Source of the DNA: Muricomes sp049840515
Lineage (GTDB): Bacteria > Bacillota > Clostridia > Lachnospirales > Lachnospiraceae
Assembly: GCA_049840515.1 (NCBI GenBank)
Contig: JASGKW010000019.1
Location: forward strand, 62,001-126,000
Length of the DNA: 64,000 nt
Direction: 5' to 3'
Below the pieces are notes generated by a model. The model saw only the letters and a program-made list of their open reading frames with translations. It was not told the origin of the DNA and made no database searches. The translations under genes were made by a program, and so were the position numbers. Below are positions 43,948-54,043 of the stretch, piece after piece; within the stretch, counting starts at the first letter, position 1; each line of letters begins with the position of its first letter.

Positions 43948-46900
43948 TTATCGTTCCGGTTCTCTCACAGGTTTCTCAGATATCACCTCCTCCGGTTCTT
44001 CATCCAATATCACCTTGTCCTTTTTATCCATATCCAACAGGGCATTTAATTCTCCAAGCCTTGCCGTCTTCCCCAATAATTCCTGTTCTTTTGAAAAGGG
44101 TTTCTGTGCCTCTGCCTTTGCTGTTTCAAGCTGTGCTTTGGTATTCTCCAGCTTTTCCCTGCACCGTTCCAGATTATCTCCAAACTTTGCAATTTCGTTA
44201 TCCAGTCGCGTAATATTTCCATAAATATCGATGCCAAGCGATACATGATAGGTCAATTTCCCTTTTAATGCAATGACAAATTCTTTGGAAAATGTACTAT
44301 AAGACAGTTCCATCTTCATTCCCCGGTAAGCTCCAAGTTCCACTCCATCAGGAGATTTCATGGCTTTACAAGCCTCCACAATGGTTTTTCCAGCCTCCTG
44401 CTTTTCTGTATAAGTGATACTGTTTATCTGCATGGGGGAGAATACTTCCCTGTCTGAAGGTGTAAATTCCTTAACCCGTGCAATATCCACCTCATAAGCA
44501 GCGATGCGTTCCTCCAAACGCTTTATCTCTGCCGGATACTGTTTGGTTGCCTTATCTTCCAACTCATACCGCTGGCTTAAAAAGCCCTGTTTTAATAACT
44601 GCAGTTTGGACACCTGAATATCCAAGTCCATCTTTTCCTTAATATAGGGGTTTCCAGTCGCAAGTGCTTTGATTTCCGCATAAGATAATGCTACCTCATC
44701 AATATCCTCAACCGTACGTGCCGGACTTTTGGACGTCATGATCTGACTAATAAACTTCTGCTTGTTCTCAATAATCTGATACAAATAAGCATCAAAAGTT
44801 CCTTCCGTTACATAACGAATAATACTGACTTTCTTATTTTCATTACCACGGCGTATACTTCTTCCTGCTCTCTGTTCTAAGTCACGGGGACGCCAGGGGC
44901 AATCTAAATCATGACTGGCAACAATCAAATTCTGGACATTTGTCCAGCTTCCCATCTTAGATGTGCTACCCATAAGAACTCGGACAACACCATGACGCAC
45001 TTTAGAAAACAACTCCTTTTTCTGTATTTCTGTGTTAGCATGATGGATAAATGCAATCTCCTCCGGTGGTATCCCACGGGCAATCAACTTCCGGCATACA
45101 TCCTCATAAACATTCTCAAATTGGTCCGCATCTATAACAAAATGATTCTCGCTGATTTCTTTTGTCTCAAGGACACGCTTTGACTGTGGAGTGGACAAAT
45201 CACAAAATACCAGTTGTGTTGCTTTTGTATCAGAATGTTCCTCCCAAATACGATAAACTTCCTCCACACAGGCATTGACCTTGCTGTTCTCCTCATCAGG
45301 CAACATAGGATTAATCAGCCTTTGGTCCAGTGCCAGTTTTCTTCCATCATTAGTGATTAACAGCATATTGTCCTCTGTTGGATTGACCAGACCATTCCTC
45401 ACACGTTCTGCCCTGACTCCCAACTCTGCCACCATCTCCTGCTGCATTTCACTGGGTTTTGTGGTTATGACTCGATATTCCGCTTCCGGAACAGGCAGTT
45501 TCAGCATATCCGCAGTCTGAATATCCATAAACTCACGGACCATCATCATAAGTTCCGGCAGATTATAAAATTTTGCAAACCTTGTTTTCAGGCGATATCC
45601 TGTCCCCTCCGGCGCAAGTTCAATGGCTGTCACCGTTTCTCCAAAAGTAGAGGCCCATGCATCAAAATGCTGTAAACCATGTTCCACCAGCGTATCATAC
45701 TGCAAGTATCTCTGCATGGTATAGAGTTCCACCATGCTATTGGAAATGGGGGTCCCCGTGGCAAATATGATGCCCCGCCCACCTGTGACTTCATCTAAAT
45801 AGCGGCATTTCATAAACATATCCGAAGATTTTTGTGCCTCTGTCTGTGAAATTCCACCCACATTCCTCATTTTTGTGTAGAGATACAGATTCTTATATAA
45901 ATCTGCCTCATCCACAAAAAGGCGGTCAATTCCCAATTCTTCAAAACATACCACATCATCCTTCCTGCTCTGGTCATTTAATTTTGCCAGTTTTCCCTGT
46001 AATGTTTTTTTCGTTTTTTCCATCTGCTTGATGGTGAATCTACTGCCTTGATTACTCTTTTCTTCTGCAATGCCCTCCACAATTTCTGCAATTTCCATCT
46101 CCAGCATCCTGCACTGACGTTCTGCACTCAGCGGAATTTTTTCAAACTGTGAATGCCCAATAATTACTGCATCAATATCGCTGGTCGCAATCCTTGCACA
46201 AAATTTCTTCCGATTCTTCTTTTCAAAATCCTTTTTGGTGGCAACCAAAATATTTGCGGCAGGATATAGCTCCATCCAGTCCGCCCCAAACTGCTCAATG
46301 ATATGATTTGGTACGACAATCATAGATTTACTGCAAAGTCCAAGCCGCTTCAACTCCATTGCCGCTGCCACCATCGTATAGGTCTTGCCTGCTCCCACCA
46401 CATAAGCAAGCAGTGTGTTTCCTCCGTAAATAGTGCGGGCAACCCCGTTTAACTGATGCTGGTCCAGACACTTTTCCGGGTTCATTCCATAAAAATGGAG
46501 ATGACTTCCATCATACTCCCTCGGACGGACTGCATTAAAATGTTCGTTATAAAATGCCGTCAGCCTTTGCCTTCTCTCTGGCTCCTGCCAAATCCAATCC
46601 TGAAATGCCTGCTTGATCAGGTCCTGTTTTCCCTGTGCAATGGCAGTTTCTTTTCTGTTTAGGACTGCTTTTTTCTTACCCTCATCGTCAATCTCATAAT
46701 CATACACCCGTGTATCTCGCAGGTTCAGTGTATCTTCCACAATCTTATAGGCATTTACCCTGTGTGTCCCATAAGTGTTGTTTGCCTTTACATTCCCCTT
46801 GTCATTGCTTTTCCCTTCAATGCTCCACTCTCCACTGAATTTAGAAAAATGAACTTTTATCTTCCATCTTGTATAATTTGGAGTATCCAAAAGGAAAAAA

Positions 46901-49794
46901 AGAAACTCTGCAATGTCCTCCGGCGGTATCCATGTGGAACCAAGCCTCACACTGATTTCTGAGGCGGACAATTCTTTTGGCTGTACTTTTTCTAAAGCGT
47001 CCACATTGGTCTGATAGACAGCAGACTTCTTTGCTGCTAGCCTTGCCTGCTCCAGCTTTTTCCGGACATTTCCCGACAAGTATTCATCTTCTGATACAAA
47101 CTGTGGCTCCGCTCCCTCGTTTCCCGGTGTACGGAAAATCACACCCGTTAAATCCTGTTCAATTTCTTCCTCACTTTTCCCTGTTAAAAGACACATATAT
47201 TCCATATCCACACAGGCTTTTTCTGCCAATGACAAAGACAATGCTTCGCTAGACGTATCCACTTTTGTTACAGCAGCATGGGATTTGATGGTCCGTTTGG
47301 TAAACATATCTGCTTTACGTTCCAAAGTTCCATCCGCTGCCAGCACCTCTAAGGAGCACAGCAAAGGATAACTATTATCATCAGAAAAAGCCAGAGCATT
47401 TGCCCTGGCATTCAAGAGTCCATATTTTTTCTGGAAAGTATCATACAGAGTATTTAGTTTCTTTTGCTGGTCCCCAATCACGGATTCTGAATACTCATCG
47501 GTCTGATATCGGATCAGCTCTCTTGTGCAATCCCTGATGGCAATCATACCTTTCACACGGTTTGCGGCTGTTATGGAAAGGTCGACTGGTTTCATTCGGC
47601 TGTTTTCCCGGTAATATATCTTTCCCTCAAAAACAGCATAGGAAAAGTTTGCAACGGAGGGGTCTGCAGGAATAGATTTGTCTTCCTCCTCTACCAGTTC
47701 TTCTACTTCATATTCTGTAAACTCTGCCTGTATCTTTTTAACTGCCTCTTCCAAAAGGCTGCCAAGTTCTCTGTCCTTATAGGGACGGCAGGTACTATCC
47801 ATGCCATACTGGGTAGACTCCATCACCATTTCTCCCAACACCATCTCCGGGTGCTGCACAAAATAGCTGTTCTGCAAAATACCATTTTGATCCGTATTCA
47901 AATATATCCAGTCTGGCTCCACTTCCACCATACGGTCACGCTTTTGAAAAAACAGAATATCTGCCGTAACCTCTGTACCTGCATTTTGTTTAAACGTATC
48001 ATTAGGCAGGCGGATGGCTCCCAAAAGTTCCGCCCTCTGCGCAATATATTTTCGGACAGAAGGATTTTTCTTATCCATTGTTCCTGATGATGTGATAAAT
48101 GCCATCACACCTCCCGGTCTGATTTTGTCTAAGGTCTTTCCAAAGAAATAATCATGGATCAGGAAATTCTGCCTGTCATACCGCTTATCTGACACTTTAA
48201 ACTGTCCAAATGGAACATTGCCCACTGCCACATCAAAAAAGCTATCCGGCAGGTCCACTTCTTCATACCCCTGCACTGCAACAGTAGATTGCTGATACAG
48301 CTGTCCCGCTATTTTCCCTGAAATGGTGTCCAGTTCCACACCATAAATTTTACAATCCGAAAGGCTATCCGGCTTCATTCCAATAAAATTGCCAATGCCA
48401 CAGGAGGGCTCCAGTATATTACCTTCCTTTAATCCCATGTTCTCCAATGCCTGGTACATTGAACGGATGACAGCAGGGGGTGTATAAAATGCAGTCAGCG
48501 TGGATTGCCTTGCAGCCGCATACTCTTCTTCTGTCAGTATATTTTTCAGTTCCAGATACTCACTGCTCCATGTGGATTTGGTTTCATCAAATACATCCGG
48601 CAAACCTCCCCATCCCACATAACCGGATAAGATTTCCTGCTCCTTTGGTGATGCATACCTGTCTTCTGTCTCACATTGTTTCAGTATGCGGATTGCTGCC
48701 ATATTTGCCTGAAATTTTTCCTTCGCAGTTCCCCTGCCAAGTGCATCATCATAAATTTTATATTGACTCCTTTGGGATTGGGGTATTTCCGGGTGCAAAT
48801 CAAAAGATTGTATTTTCCCTGCGAGATTCCCTTTCTCCCATGCAGGAGATAAGCTCTTCTCTTCTTGCCCATACTGATTCTCTCCAACAGACTGCTCTGT
48901 CTTTTCTGACAAAGGCACTTTTGTCTCTGGTATTCTTGTTTCTGGTAACTCTGATTCTGATGAATGGTCTGTATCTTCTGGATTGTTGTTTTCGGCTGGT
49001 AATTCAGAAACTGGCTGGTTAAGTTTCAGGGAATCGTTGGCAGGATTTTCTCTTAGCTTACGGTCAAATTCTTCATGGGGCATTTCTCTTGTAAACAGTG
49101 GATAGGCCAGATCGTGTAATATAACACTATCCTCCAAAATAGACTGGATTTCATATTCCTCTGCACCAATATACACCACAGTTCCAATCTGTATATCATA
49201 AGGCAGATTCATGGAGGGAAGATCGTTTACTGCTGTAACCAGTGTTTGAAGTTCCGTGTATAGGTCATCTTCAGGCTCCATTTCTTCTGCAATTTCAGTT
49301 AAAGATAACAGGATTTGTTTGACGCTCTCCGGCTGTTGTAATTGTTCCGCCAATTGCGAAATTACTTCTTCCTGGGTCTGGTCAACTTCCATGTTATCCT
49401 GATAACCAGACAGGTCATATTCCCGGTAAAAGTCATTGAGCCTTACTGCAAGGCTGTCCTCCCTGCTCACTTCTTGCTGCGGCTCTGTCAAGGTGGAAAC
49501 TTCCTTTTCACCAGATATGAGGGTGAACAGACTATAGACACCATCCCGATAATCCATAAGGTCTTTGTATGCCTTCTGCATGGACACATAATTCCGGTCA
49601 AAGTCTGCTGTATGATTCAGCACTTCTTCCATAGACTGAATGTTTTCAGCTATCCGCACCGAATCATCAAGCTGAGAACGTATGGCATCCACACCTGAAT
49701 GATAATCAGTTCCCAGTTCATAAGGACGTAAGACTTCTCCTGGCTGATTATAATAAAAATGATAAATTTCTGCCGCCAGCTCTCTCCTTTTCAT
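43948..49794 (-). CDS. DNA methylase/SNF2-type helicase giant, C-terminal part (~1950 aa)
   Basis: In order: a variable N-terminal region; an N6-adenine methylase domain with ILEPSCGIGNF (SAM site) and NVPFGQF (NPPY-like); a superfamily-2 helicase with Walker A YVVGAGKTYTM, DEAD-like RLFVDEADLYKN and a C-terminal lobe ending in QRAGRSIRRGNE; and a coiled-coil tail. Such proteins are among the largest in Tn1549-type elements and may protect or remodel transferring DNA. It reads best as the continuation of the 698-aa frame upstream: an extra base near 49786-49791 separates them. An internal ATG at 49794 could also start it independently. Confidence 0.85.
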   Translation of the reverse strand: MKRRELAAEIYHFYYNQPGEVLRPYELGTDYHSGVDAIRSQLDDSVRIAENIQSMEEVLNHTADFDRNYVSMQKAYKDLMDYRDGVYSLFTLISGEKEVSTLTEPQQEVSREDSLAVRLNDFYREYDLSGYQDNMEVDQTQEEVISQLAEQLQQPESVKQILLSLTEIAEEMEPEDDLYTELQTLVTAVNDLPSMNLPYDIQIGTVVYIGAEEYEIQSILEDSVILHDLAYPLFTREMPHEEFDRKLRENPANDSLKLNQPVSELPAENNNPEDTDHSSESELPETRIPETKVPLSEKTEQSVGENQYGQEEKSLSPAWEKGNLAGKIQSFDLHPEIPQSQRSQYKIYDDALGRGTAKEKFQANMAAIRILKQCETEDRYASPKEQEILSGYVGWGGLPDVFDETKSTWSSEYLELKNILTEEEYAAARQSTLTAFYTPPAVIRSMYQALENMGLKEGNILEPSCGIGNFIGMKPDSLSDCKIYGVELDTISGKIAGQLYQQSTVAVQGYEEVDLPDSFFDVAVGNVPFGQFKVSDKRYDRQNFLIHDYFFGKTLDKIRPGGVMAFITSSGTMDKKNPSVRKYIAQRAELLGAIRLPNDTFKQNAGTEVTADILFFQKRDRMVEVEPDWIYLNTDQNGILQNSYFVQHPEMVLGEMVMESTQYGMDSTCRPYKDRELGSLLEEAVKKIQAEFTEYEVEELVEEEDKSIPADPSVANFSYAVFEGKIYYRENSRMKPVDLSITAANRVKGMIAIRDCTRELIRYQTDEYSESVIGDQQKKLNTLYDTFQKKYGLLNARANALAFSDDNSYPLLCSLEVLAADGTLERKADMFTKRTIKSHAAVTKVDTSSEALSLSLAEKACVDMEYMCLLTGKSEEEIEQDLTGVIFRTPGNEGAEPQFVSEDEYLSGNVRKKLEQARLAAKKSAVYQTNVDALEKVQPKELSASEISVRLGSTWIPPEDIAEFLFFLLDTPNYTRWKIKVHFSKFSGEWSIEGKSNDKGNVKANNTYGTHRVNAYKIVEDTLNLRDTRVYDYEIDDEGKKKAVLNRKETAIAQGKQDLIKQAFQDWIWQEPERRQRLTAFYNEHFNAVRPREYDGSHLHFYGMNPEKCLDQHQLNGVARTIYGGNTLLAYVVGAGKTYTMVAAAMELKRLGLCSKSMIVVPNHIIEQFGADWMELYPAANILVATKKDFEKKNRKKFCARIATSDIDAVIIGHSQFEKIPLSAERQCRMLEMEIAEIVEGIAEEKSNQGSRFTIKQMEKTKKTLQGKLAKLNDQSRKDDVVCFEELGIDRLFVDEADLYKNLYLYTKMRNVGGISQTEAQKSSDMFMKCRYLDEVTGGRGIIFATGTPISNSMVELYTMQRYLQYDTLVEHGLQHFDAWASTFGETVTAIELAPEGTGYRLKTRFAKFYNLPELMMMVREFMDIQTADMLKLPVPEAEYRVITTKPSEMQQEMVAELGVRAERVRNGLVNPTEDNMLLITNDGRKLALDQRLINPMLPDEENSKVNACVEEVYRIWEEHSDTKATQLVFCDLSTPQSKRVLETKEISENHFVIDADQFENVYEDVCRKLIARGIPPEEIAFIHHANTEIQKKELFSKVRHGVVRVLMGSTSKMGSWTNVQNLIVASHDLDCPWRPRDLEQRAGRSIRRGNENKKVSIIRYVTEGTFDAYLYQIIENKQKFISQIMTSKSPARTVEDIDEVALSYAEIKALATGNPYIKEKMDLDIQVSKLQLLKQGFLSQRYELEDKATKQYPAEIKRLEERIAAYEVDIARVKEFTPSDREVFSPMQINSITYTEKQEAGKTIVEACKAMKSPDGVELGAYRGMKMELSYSTFSKEFVIALKGKLTYHVSLGIDIYGNITRLDNEIAKFGDNLERCREKLENTKAQLETAKAEAQKPFSKEQELLGKTARLGELNALLDMDKKDKVILDEEPEEVISEKPVREPER

Positions 49795-51844
49795 ATTCCG
49801 GCAGATACTCCATTTCTCTCTTTGAAAGATAACGATTTGCAGCAATGAGTTCATCAATCCGCTTTACTACCTGATTCCACCTCAATAAAACAAAGGGTGC
49901 ATTTTCTTTGTATCCTCTGTGCAGTTTTAATCCTTTGCCATCATGCATCTCTCCAATCCCTGAACCACTTAGAATAGAGGAACACCCACCGATACCATAC
50001 TCCTTCTTTAAAAACCGCTCCTTTTCCTTCTGACTATGCCCCTGCATAAAATAGGAATAGATGCGGAGTTTTCCCTGACTTACACCGCTCCCCCTTGTCA
50101 GCGCATAGTCCACCACCTCCTGCGAAAAAGAAAAAGCAGAGGGTTTCTCCTCTGCTAACTCTTCCAGAAAGGCCATCTGTCCTCCTACTGTGGGAAGTGG
50201 TTTCCTTTTCTCTTGTAATTCTCCTAAAAGACGCATTGCCTCAAAATAATTTGCAATGACACCCCAATCATAATAGGACTGCGATATACGGGATATATAA
50301 CTTCCCTCCCACATATGAAGTACATTCTGAAATGTTTTATATCCTACTTGCTTACCATCCTCCAGCGTGAGTTCTGTATATTCCGGATTAAAAATACTTT
50401 TGATATATTCTGTCCGCTCTCCCTCATCCTCATGGCTTTCATAAAATACCCGAATTTCCTCTTTTGTGGCTTTTAAATGTGGGGTAGACAAAAGCAGTGA
50501 TTTAATATCTTCTTCTCTTCCAAAAAATGGGAGGCTGTGGTCTTCATTGCCCCTGTCATACCATGCCAGCGGCTCAGTATGGACTTCTTCCATAGTTTCC
50601 TCACTCTCTTCATTGGGTTCGGATTCTTGGGATATTAGCTGTAAATCAGTTCCCTCATCACTGTTTCCTCCGCTGAACTCCGGATATTGTTCATGATTCC
50701 CACCCACAACATCTGATTTTCTGCTTTCAACTGCTCCGTTACTTTCTGTTCTTCCATCATTTGTATTGTGAGCTGTTCCATCAGGTTCACTGCCTCTGTC
50801 TGCATTTCTATCAAATGCTGGTTCAGCCTGCCTTGTGTCAACAGATTGAGGAACATTCCGTACCGATGCTCCTTCAGATAATTTCGGCGTAATGAGGCGT
50901 ACTTCCCAAGATGTACTTCCGGTTCTTTTGGAACGGTTACGTCCGGTAACTGATAATCCCCCTGCCTGCTGTATGTGATGTTCTTCATCTTCCAGTCTCC
51001 TTTCCCTGTCCTGTTCTGTTTTTTTAATTTGATTATAGCCTTGTATATCCTCCTGCTCAAATGTGCGTTTTTTACTTTTTTCTCCCGACCTTAGCTGCCT
51101 GATTGTATCCGCAATTTCGGATAGTGCCATTTCTGACACCTCACTGGTCATGGTTCCAAACAGGTTCACAAGCTCTGTAGTGTTCAAATCCATGATTCCT
51201 TTGAAATCATCTGCCTCAAGACATTGCTCTGGCGGTATGCCACATCGTATCAGCATCATATAGGCAATGCTGTTGGCAAGCAGGCTCTTTATTTCCACTT
51301 GCACACTGTATTCATCCAAGCCCACTAAAAAGCTGTTCTCTCTGCTTGATAACAGGTCTCCCATATAATCTGAAATATTATCCTCAGCGGCATTTTTTGC
51401 TGCCTCCAATATGGTCTGTACAAAATTTGTGGTTTTCTCTCCCACACCAAATGCATTGTGGACCGTCTCCTGTACTGCCTGTCTGTCTTTCTCCCTGACT
51501 TCCCACAACGGCACAGGGCGTACCAGACGGTGATAACGTCCTTCTTTTATATCTGAAATATCAAAGTAGTATTTCAAACGCATGGTATTTGCATTTTTAT
51601 CAAACACTACAATTCCTTTTGCATCTCGCTTTACCCAGCGCCCAAACTTACGGTTCCAGTCCTCCATCTCCAGCACGGCAGATGCCTCCGGGCGCTGCAC
51701 ATGAATCAAAAGCTGCTCGTCAAAAGAAAGACGGTAATTGCGGCAGGCAGAGCACAAAAATGCAGTCCAATGCTCCGGCTTTGAGGTTACTTCCTTTACG
51801 GCTGCGGCATATAGATCAGTAATCAGGTCAAATTTTTTTGCCAA
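49748..51844 (-). CDS. N-terminal part of the methylase/helicase giant (698 aa)
   Basis: TTG start at 51844 behind GGAGGGGG. The first ~250 residues are the conserved ICE domain beginning FDLITDLYAAAVKEVTS, with ACRNYRLSFDEQLLIHVQRP and an ArdC-like fold. A low-complexity, charged linker (~270-420) follows, and a C-terminal SYYDWGVIANYFEAMRLL region precedes LIAANRYLSKREMEYLPEYEK. In related elements this continues directly into the methylase/helicase. Here the frame ends after the extra base near 49787. The linker region doubles as the TnpV gene in another frame. Confidence 0.85.
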   Translation of the reverse strand: MAKKFDLITDLYAAAVKEVTSKPEHWTAFLCSACRNYRLSFDEQLLIHVQRPEASAVLEMEDWNRKFGRWVKRDAKGIVVFDKNANTMRLKYYFDISDIKEGRYHRLVRPVPLWEVREKDRQAVQETVHNAFGVGEKTTNFVQTILEAAKNAAEDNISDYMGDLLSSRENSFLVGLDEYSVQVEIKSLLANSIAYMMLIRCGIPPEQCLEADDFKGIMDLNTTELVNLFGTMTSEVSEMALSEIADTIRQLRSGEKSKKRTFEQEDIQGYNQIKKTEQDRERRLEDEEHHIQQAGGLSVTGRNRSKRTGSTSWEVRLITPKLSEGASVRNVPQSVDTRQAEPAFDRNADRGSEPDGTAHNTNDGRTESNGAVESRKSDVVGGNHEQYPEFSGGNSDEGTDLQLISQESEPNEESEETMEEVHTEPLAWYDRGNEDHSLPFFGREEDIKSLLLSTPHLKATKEEIRVFYESHEDEGERTEYIKSIFNPEYTELTLEDGKQVGYKTFQNVLHMWEGSYISRISQSYYDWGVIANYFEAMRLLGELQEKRKPLPTVGGQMAFLEELAEEKPSAFSFSQEVVDYALTRGSGVSQGKLRIYSYFMQGHSQKEKERFLKKEYGIGGCSSILSGSGIGEMHDGKGLKLHRGYKENAPFVLLRWNQVVKRIDELIAANRYLSKREMEYLPEYEKERAGGRNLSFLL
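50635..50988 (-). CDS. tnpV: TnpV-like protein nested in another frame of the helicase gene
   Basis: 117 aa, same strand, +1 frame relative to the 698-aa gene. It starts at an ATG with AAAGGAGA 7-8 nt upstream. The sequence has the TnpV pattern: SRQGDYQLPDVTVPKEPEV, LGKYASLRRNYLKEHR, then a helical core with VTEQLKAENQMLWVGIMNN and RSSAEETVMRELIY. TnpV is a small protein of transposons in Clostridia, with unknown role. The enclosing frame here is the low-complexity linker, as expected when one sequence serves two proteins. Confidence 0.75.
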   Translation of the reverse strand: MKNITYSRQGDYQLPDVTVPKEPEVHLGKYASLRRNYLKEHRYGMFLNLLTQGRLNQHLIEMQTEAVNLMEQLTIQMMEEQKVTEQLKAENQMLWVGIMNNIRSSAEETVMRELIYS

Positions 51845-52218
51845 TACTCCCCCTCCTTGTATAATAATGATATAGCCAATAAGGCTTATATCTTATTAAC
51901 ATCTTTCATCTATTCTGTAACTGAATAAGAGTTCATCCTTAATCAGAAGTTACAATTCTTAATTAACATGTCTGACGGCTCCCGGATAGACACTAGTTGA
52001 ATTATAAGGTATATTATTCCATTGGATAGGATAAAGAATGCCTCCCTCCTTGGGAAGCCAGTTTCTCTGGCTCATACCTATTAGATAGTCAATTAGTCCA
52101 TTCAATGAGGTTTTATGATTTAGCTGGTTGGGAACCTACAGGCCATACCCGCATAACTCGCAAGGTTGTGTACTCATTGTATTGGAAATGGATTCCTGTC
52201 AGAAAGGAGCTTTCGCTC
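51845..52218. other. Non-coding stretch: helicase promoter side and IS110 left region
   Basis: No gene. It holds the upstream region of the helicase gene (minus strand) and, from about 51.9-52.0 kb, the non-coding left part of the IS110 element with the candidate bridge RNA. A tcagaagttacaattcttaa stretch near 51943-51962 may mark the IS edge. Confidence 0.5.
52040..52190 (+). ncRNA. Candidate IS110 bridge RNA
   Basis: Just upstream of the transposase, an agccag/ctggct hairpin (52056-52072) is followed by a long-range stem pairing 52097-52109 with 52173-52186. That stem encloses a ~63-nt loop containing ggttgggaacc. Established knowledge: IS110-group elements such as IS621 encode a bridge RNA here, whose loops pair with donor and target DNA. 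Confidence 0.5.
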
Positions 52219-53535
52219 ATGTCAAACAACATTATTTTTAATTTCGATGAACTTTTCATCTCTGTCGGTATGGATGTAGGGGCAGACTCTACCTGGATGT
52301 CTATTGCTCTTCCTAACCAGACCTTTATAGGAAAACCTTATAAAATCCTACATGACAGTACTTCTTCCCTGGAACTCGCTGTTTCTAAAATAAAAGAAGC
52401 AGAAGAGATGTATTCCTTAGAAAGTCGCATCTTTCTGGAATCCACGGGAATTTATCATTACCCACTCTTCTGCTATCTTCGTGATAAGGGTTTTAACTGC
52501 TCGGTTATTAATCCTATCATCACTAAGAGTAGCACAAATATCTACATAAGAAAAGTTCATAATGATCGTTTTGATTCTAAAAAGGCGGCACTCATTGGGT
52601 TGAAGCCTGATTTAAAGACTTCTCTGATGCCCTCTGACCTTGCTCTTAACCTGCGTAATCTCTCAAGAGAGTATTATGATTTGATGGACAACCGCTGTGC
52701 CTATGTCAATAAACTTCAGGGTGAACTTCGTATGGTATTTCCACAATACTTAAAAATCTTTTCCAAGGTGACCACCAACACTTCACTCACTCTTTTAGAG
52801 AACTATGGCTCCCCAGATGCTTTCCTTTCTGCTGACAAGCAGGATATCATGGATTCCATTCGCTCTACTGCAAGATTTGGACTTACATATGCTAATAATA
52901 AGTATCATGCCATCATTCAGGCCGCCATAGATGCAAAAACCTTTGGATATTCCGTTCCAAGCAACTTTAAGCGAATCTGCATCTATATTCGTTTTATCCG
53001 CCAGTATGATGAAGAAATCAAGCGGATTCTCGCAGATATGCATGAACTTGTAGACAGCAATGAAGATACAGCATTCGTAAAACAGATTCATCTGATTGAA
53101 TCCTATAAAGGTGCAGGGTTCCTTTCTGCTGCCTCTCTCATGAGTGAGATAGGCGACTTTTCAGCCTTTAAATCCCCAAAGCAGCTGTTTGCCTACTTTG
53201 GACTGGACCCGGCTGTAAAACAGTCCGGTAAATTTGAGGGAAACAAAATCAGCATGTCAAAACGTGGCTCCCGGATTGCAAGGCGTGTCATTCACACCAT
53301 GGCTCTAATCAGTATCAGCAAGAGCAGAAATGGTTCTGCACAGAATCCAGTGCTTCGGGATTATTATCTGAAAAAATGCGAAGCAAAACCTAAAATGGTG
53401 GCAATAGGTGCAGTCATGCACAAAGTCTGCAACATTGTGTTTGCCATTCTCCGTGATGAAAAAGAATTCCAGATCATCACACCGGAAGAACATCACAAGA
53501 ATTACTTAAAAGCGAGATGCGGCATCGCTGCTTAA
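52219..53535 (+). CDS. IS110-family transposase (DEDD recombinase)
   Basis: 438 aa from the ATG at 52219 behind AGAAAGGAGC. The N-terminal DEDD domain begins SVGMDVGADSTWMSIAL and has FLESTGIYHYPL and DRFDSKKAALI. The C-terminal transposase-20 domain has the conserved serine region (SYKGAGFLSAASLMSEIGDF, FGLDPAVKQSG and SKRGSRIARRVI). The frame is intact, so the element may be active. Confidence 0.95.
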   Translation: MSNNIIFNFDELFISVGMDVGADSTWMSIALPNQTFIGKPYKILHDSTSSLELAVSKIKEAEEMYSLESRIFLESTGIYHYPLFCYLRDKGFNCSVINPIITKSSTNIYIRKVHNDRFDSKKAALIGLKPDLKTSLMPSDLALNLRNLSREYYDLMDNRCAYVNKLQGELRMVFPQYLKIFSKVTTNTSLTLLENYGSPDAFLSADKQDIMDSIRSTARFGLTYANNKYHAIIQAAIDAKTFGYSVPSNFKRICIYIRFIRQYDEEIKRILADMHELVDSNEDTAFVKQIHLIESYKGAGFLSAASLMSEIGDFSAFKSPKQLFAYFGLDPAVKQSGKFEGNKISMSKRGSRIARRVIHTMALISISKSRNGSAQNPVLRDYYLKKCEAKPKMVAIGAVMHKVCNIVFAILRDEKEFQIITPEEHHKNYLKARCGIAA

Positions 53536-53663
53536 TGTAAGGTACACCTCCTTTGATTCAGCTATTTGATGAAATGTCAAAAGGTTTATTAAATTTACCC
53601 TTTTTTATTTCTAGAGAAAATATCTAATATTTTTCAATTCACTATTGACATTTCTTAGCTGGA

Positions 53664-54020
53664 CTATCGTTCCTGTTCCTTTTCCTTCTGTTTCACAGTT
53701 GGGTACTTTTTCTGAAATTCTTTGACCGTCCGGCAAGCCCCTCCTGCATAGCTCCAGTCCTTTTCTGGGTCAATATTTAAATATCCATCTGCGGGCAATC
53801 GAATCGGCTCTCTTGTGATAATACTCCCAAAATGATTTACCATAATTCCCTTTGCAATCTGTACCGGGTCCCCACATCCATCATCATCAGACCGGACCTC
53901 ATAGAGATACAAGCCTTTTGGTATGCTGTTTCGGTCAATCCGCATATTATGAAACAAGACTGGTTTCCCAAGCACTTCCATTTCCATAAAAGTTTCTTTC
54001 ATCGCATCATATCTTGCCAT
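53664..54020 (-). CDS. LPD28-like large-polyvalent-protein-associated domain protein
   Basis: 118 aa. ARYDAMKETFMEMEVLGKPVLFHNMRIDR, then GLYLYEVRSDDDGCGDPVQIA and VNHFGSIITREPI, fit the small LPD28 domain common in conjugative elements and phages. Role unknown. The basic tail ends QKEKEQER. It was probably directly upstream of the helicase gene before the IS110 insertion. Confidence 0.82.
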   Translation of the reverse strand: MARYDAMKETFMEMEVLGKPVLFHNMRIDRNSIPKGLYLYEVRSDDDGCGDPVQIAKGIMVNHFGSIITREPIRLPADGYLNIDPEKDWSYAGGACRTVKEFQKKYPTVKQKEKEQER

Positions 54021-54043
54021 CTACCTGCACCTGCCTTCCCCTT

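Larger units (their letters stand above)
51900..53640 (+). mobile_element. IS110-family insertion sequence (approximate limits)
   Basis: An IS110 transposase with ~250 nt of structured non-coding DNA upstream and ~100 nt downstream, lying between two ICE genes of opposite orientation. IS110 elements lack clear terminal repeats and make no target duplication, so edges are approximate. Confidence 0.7.
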
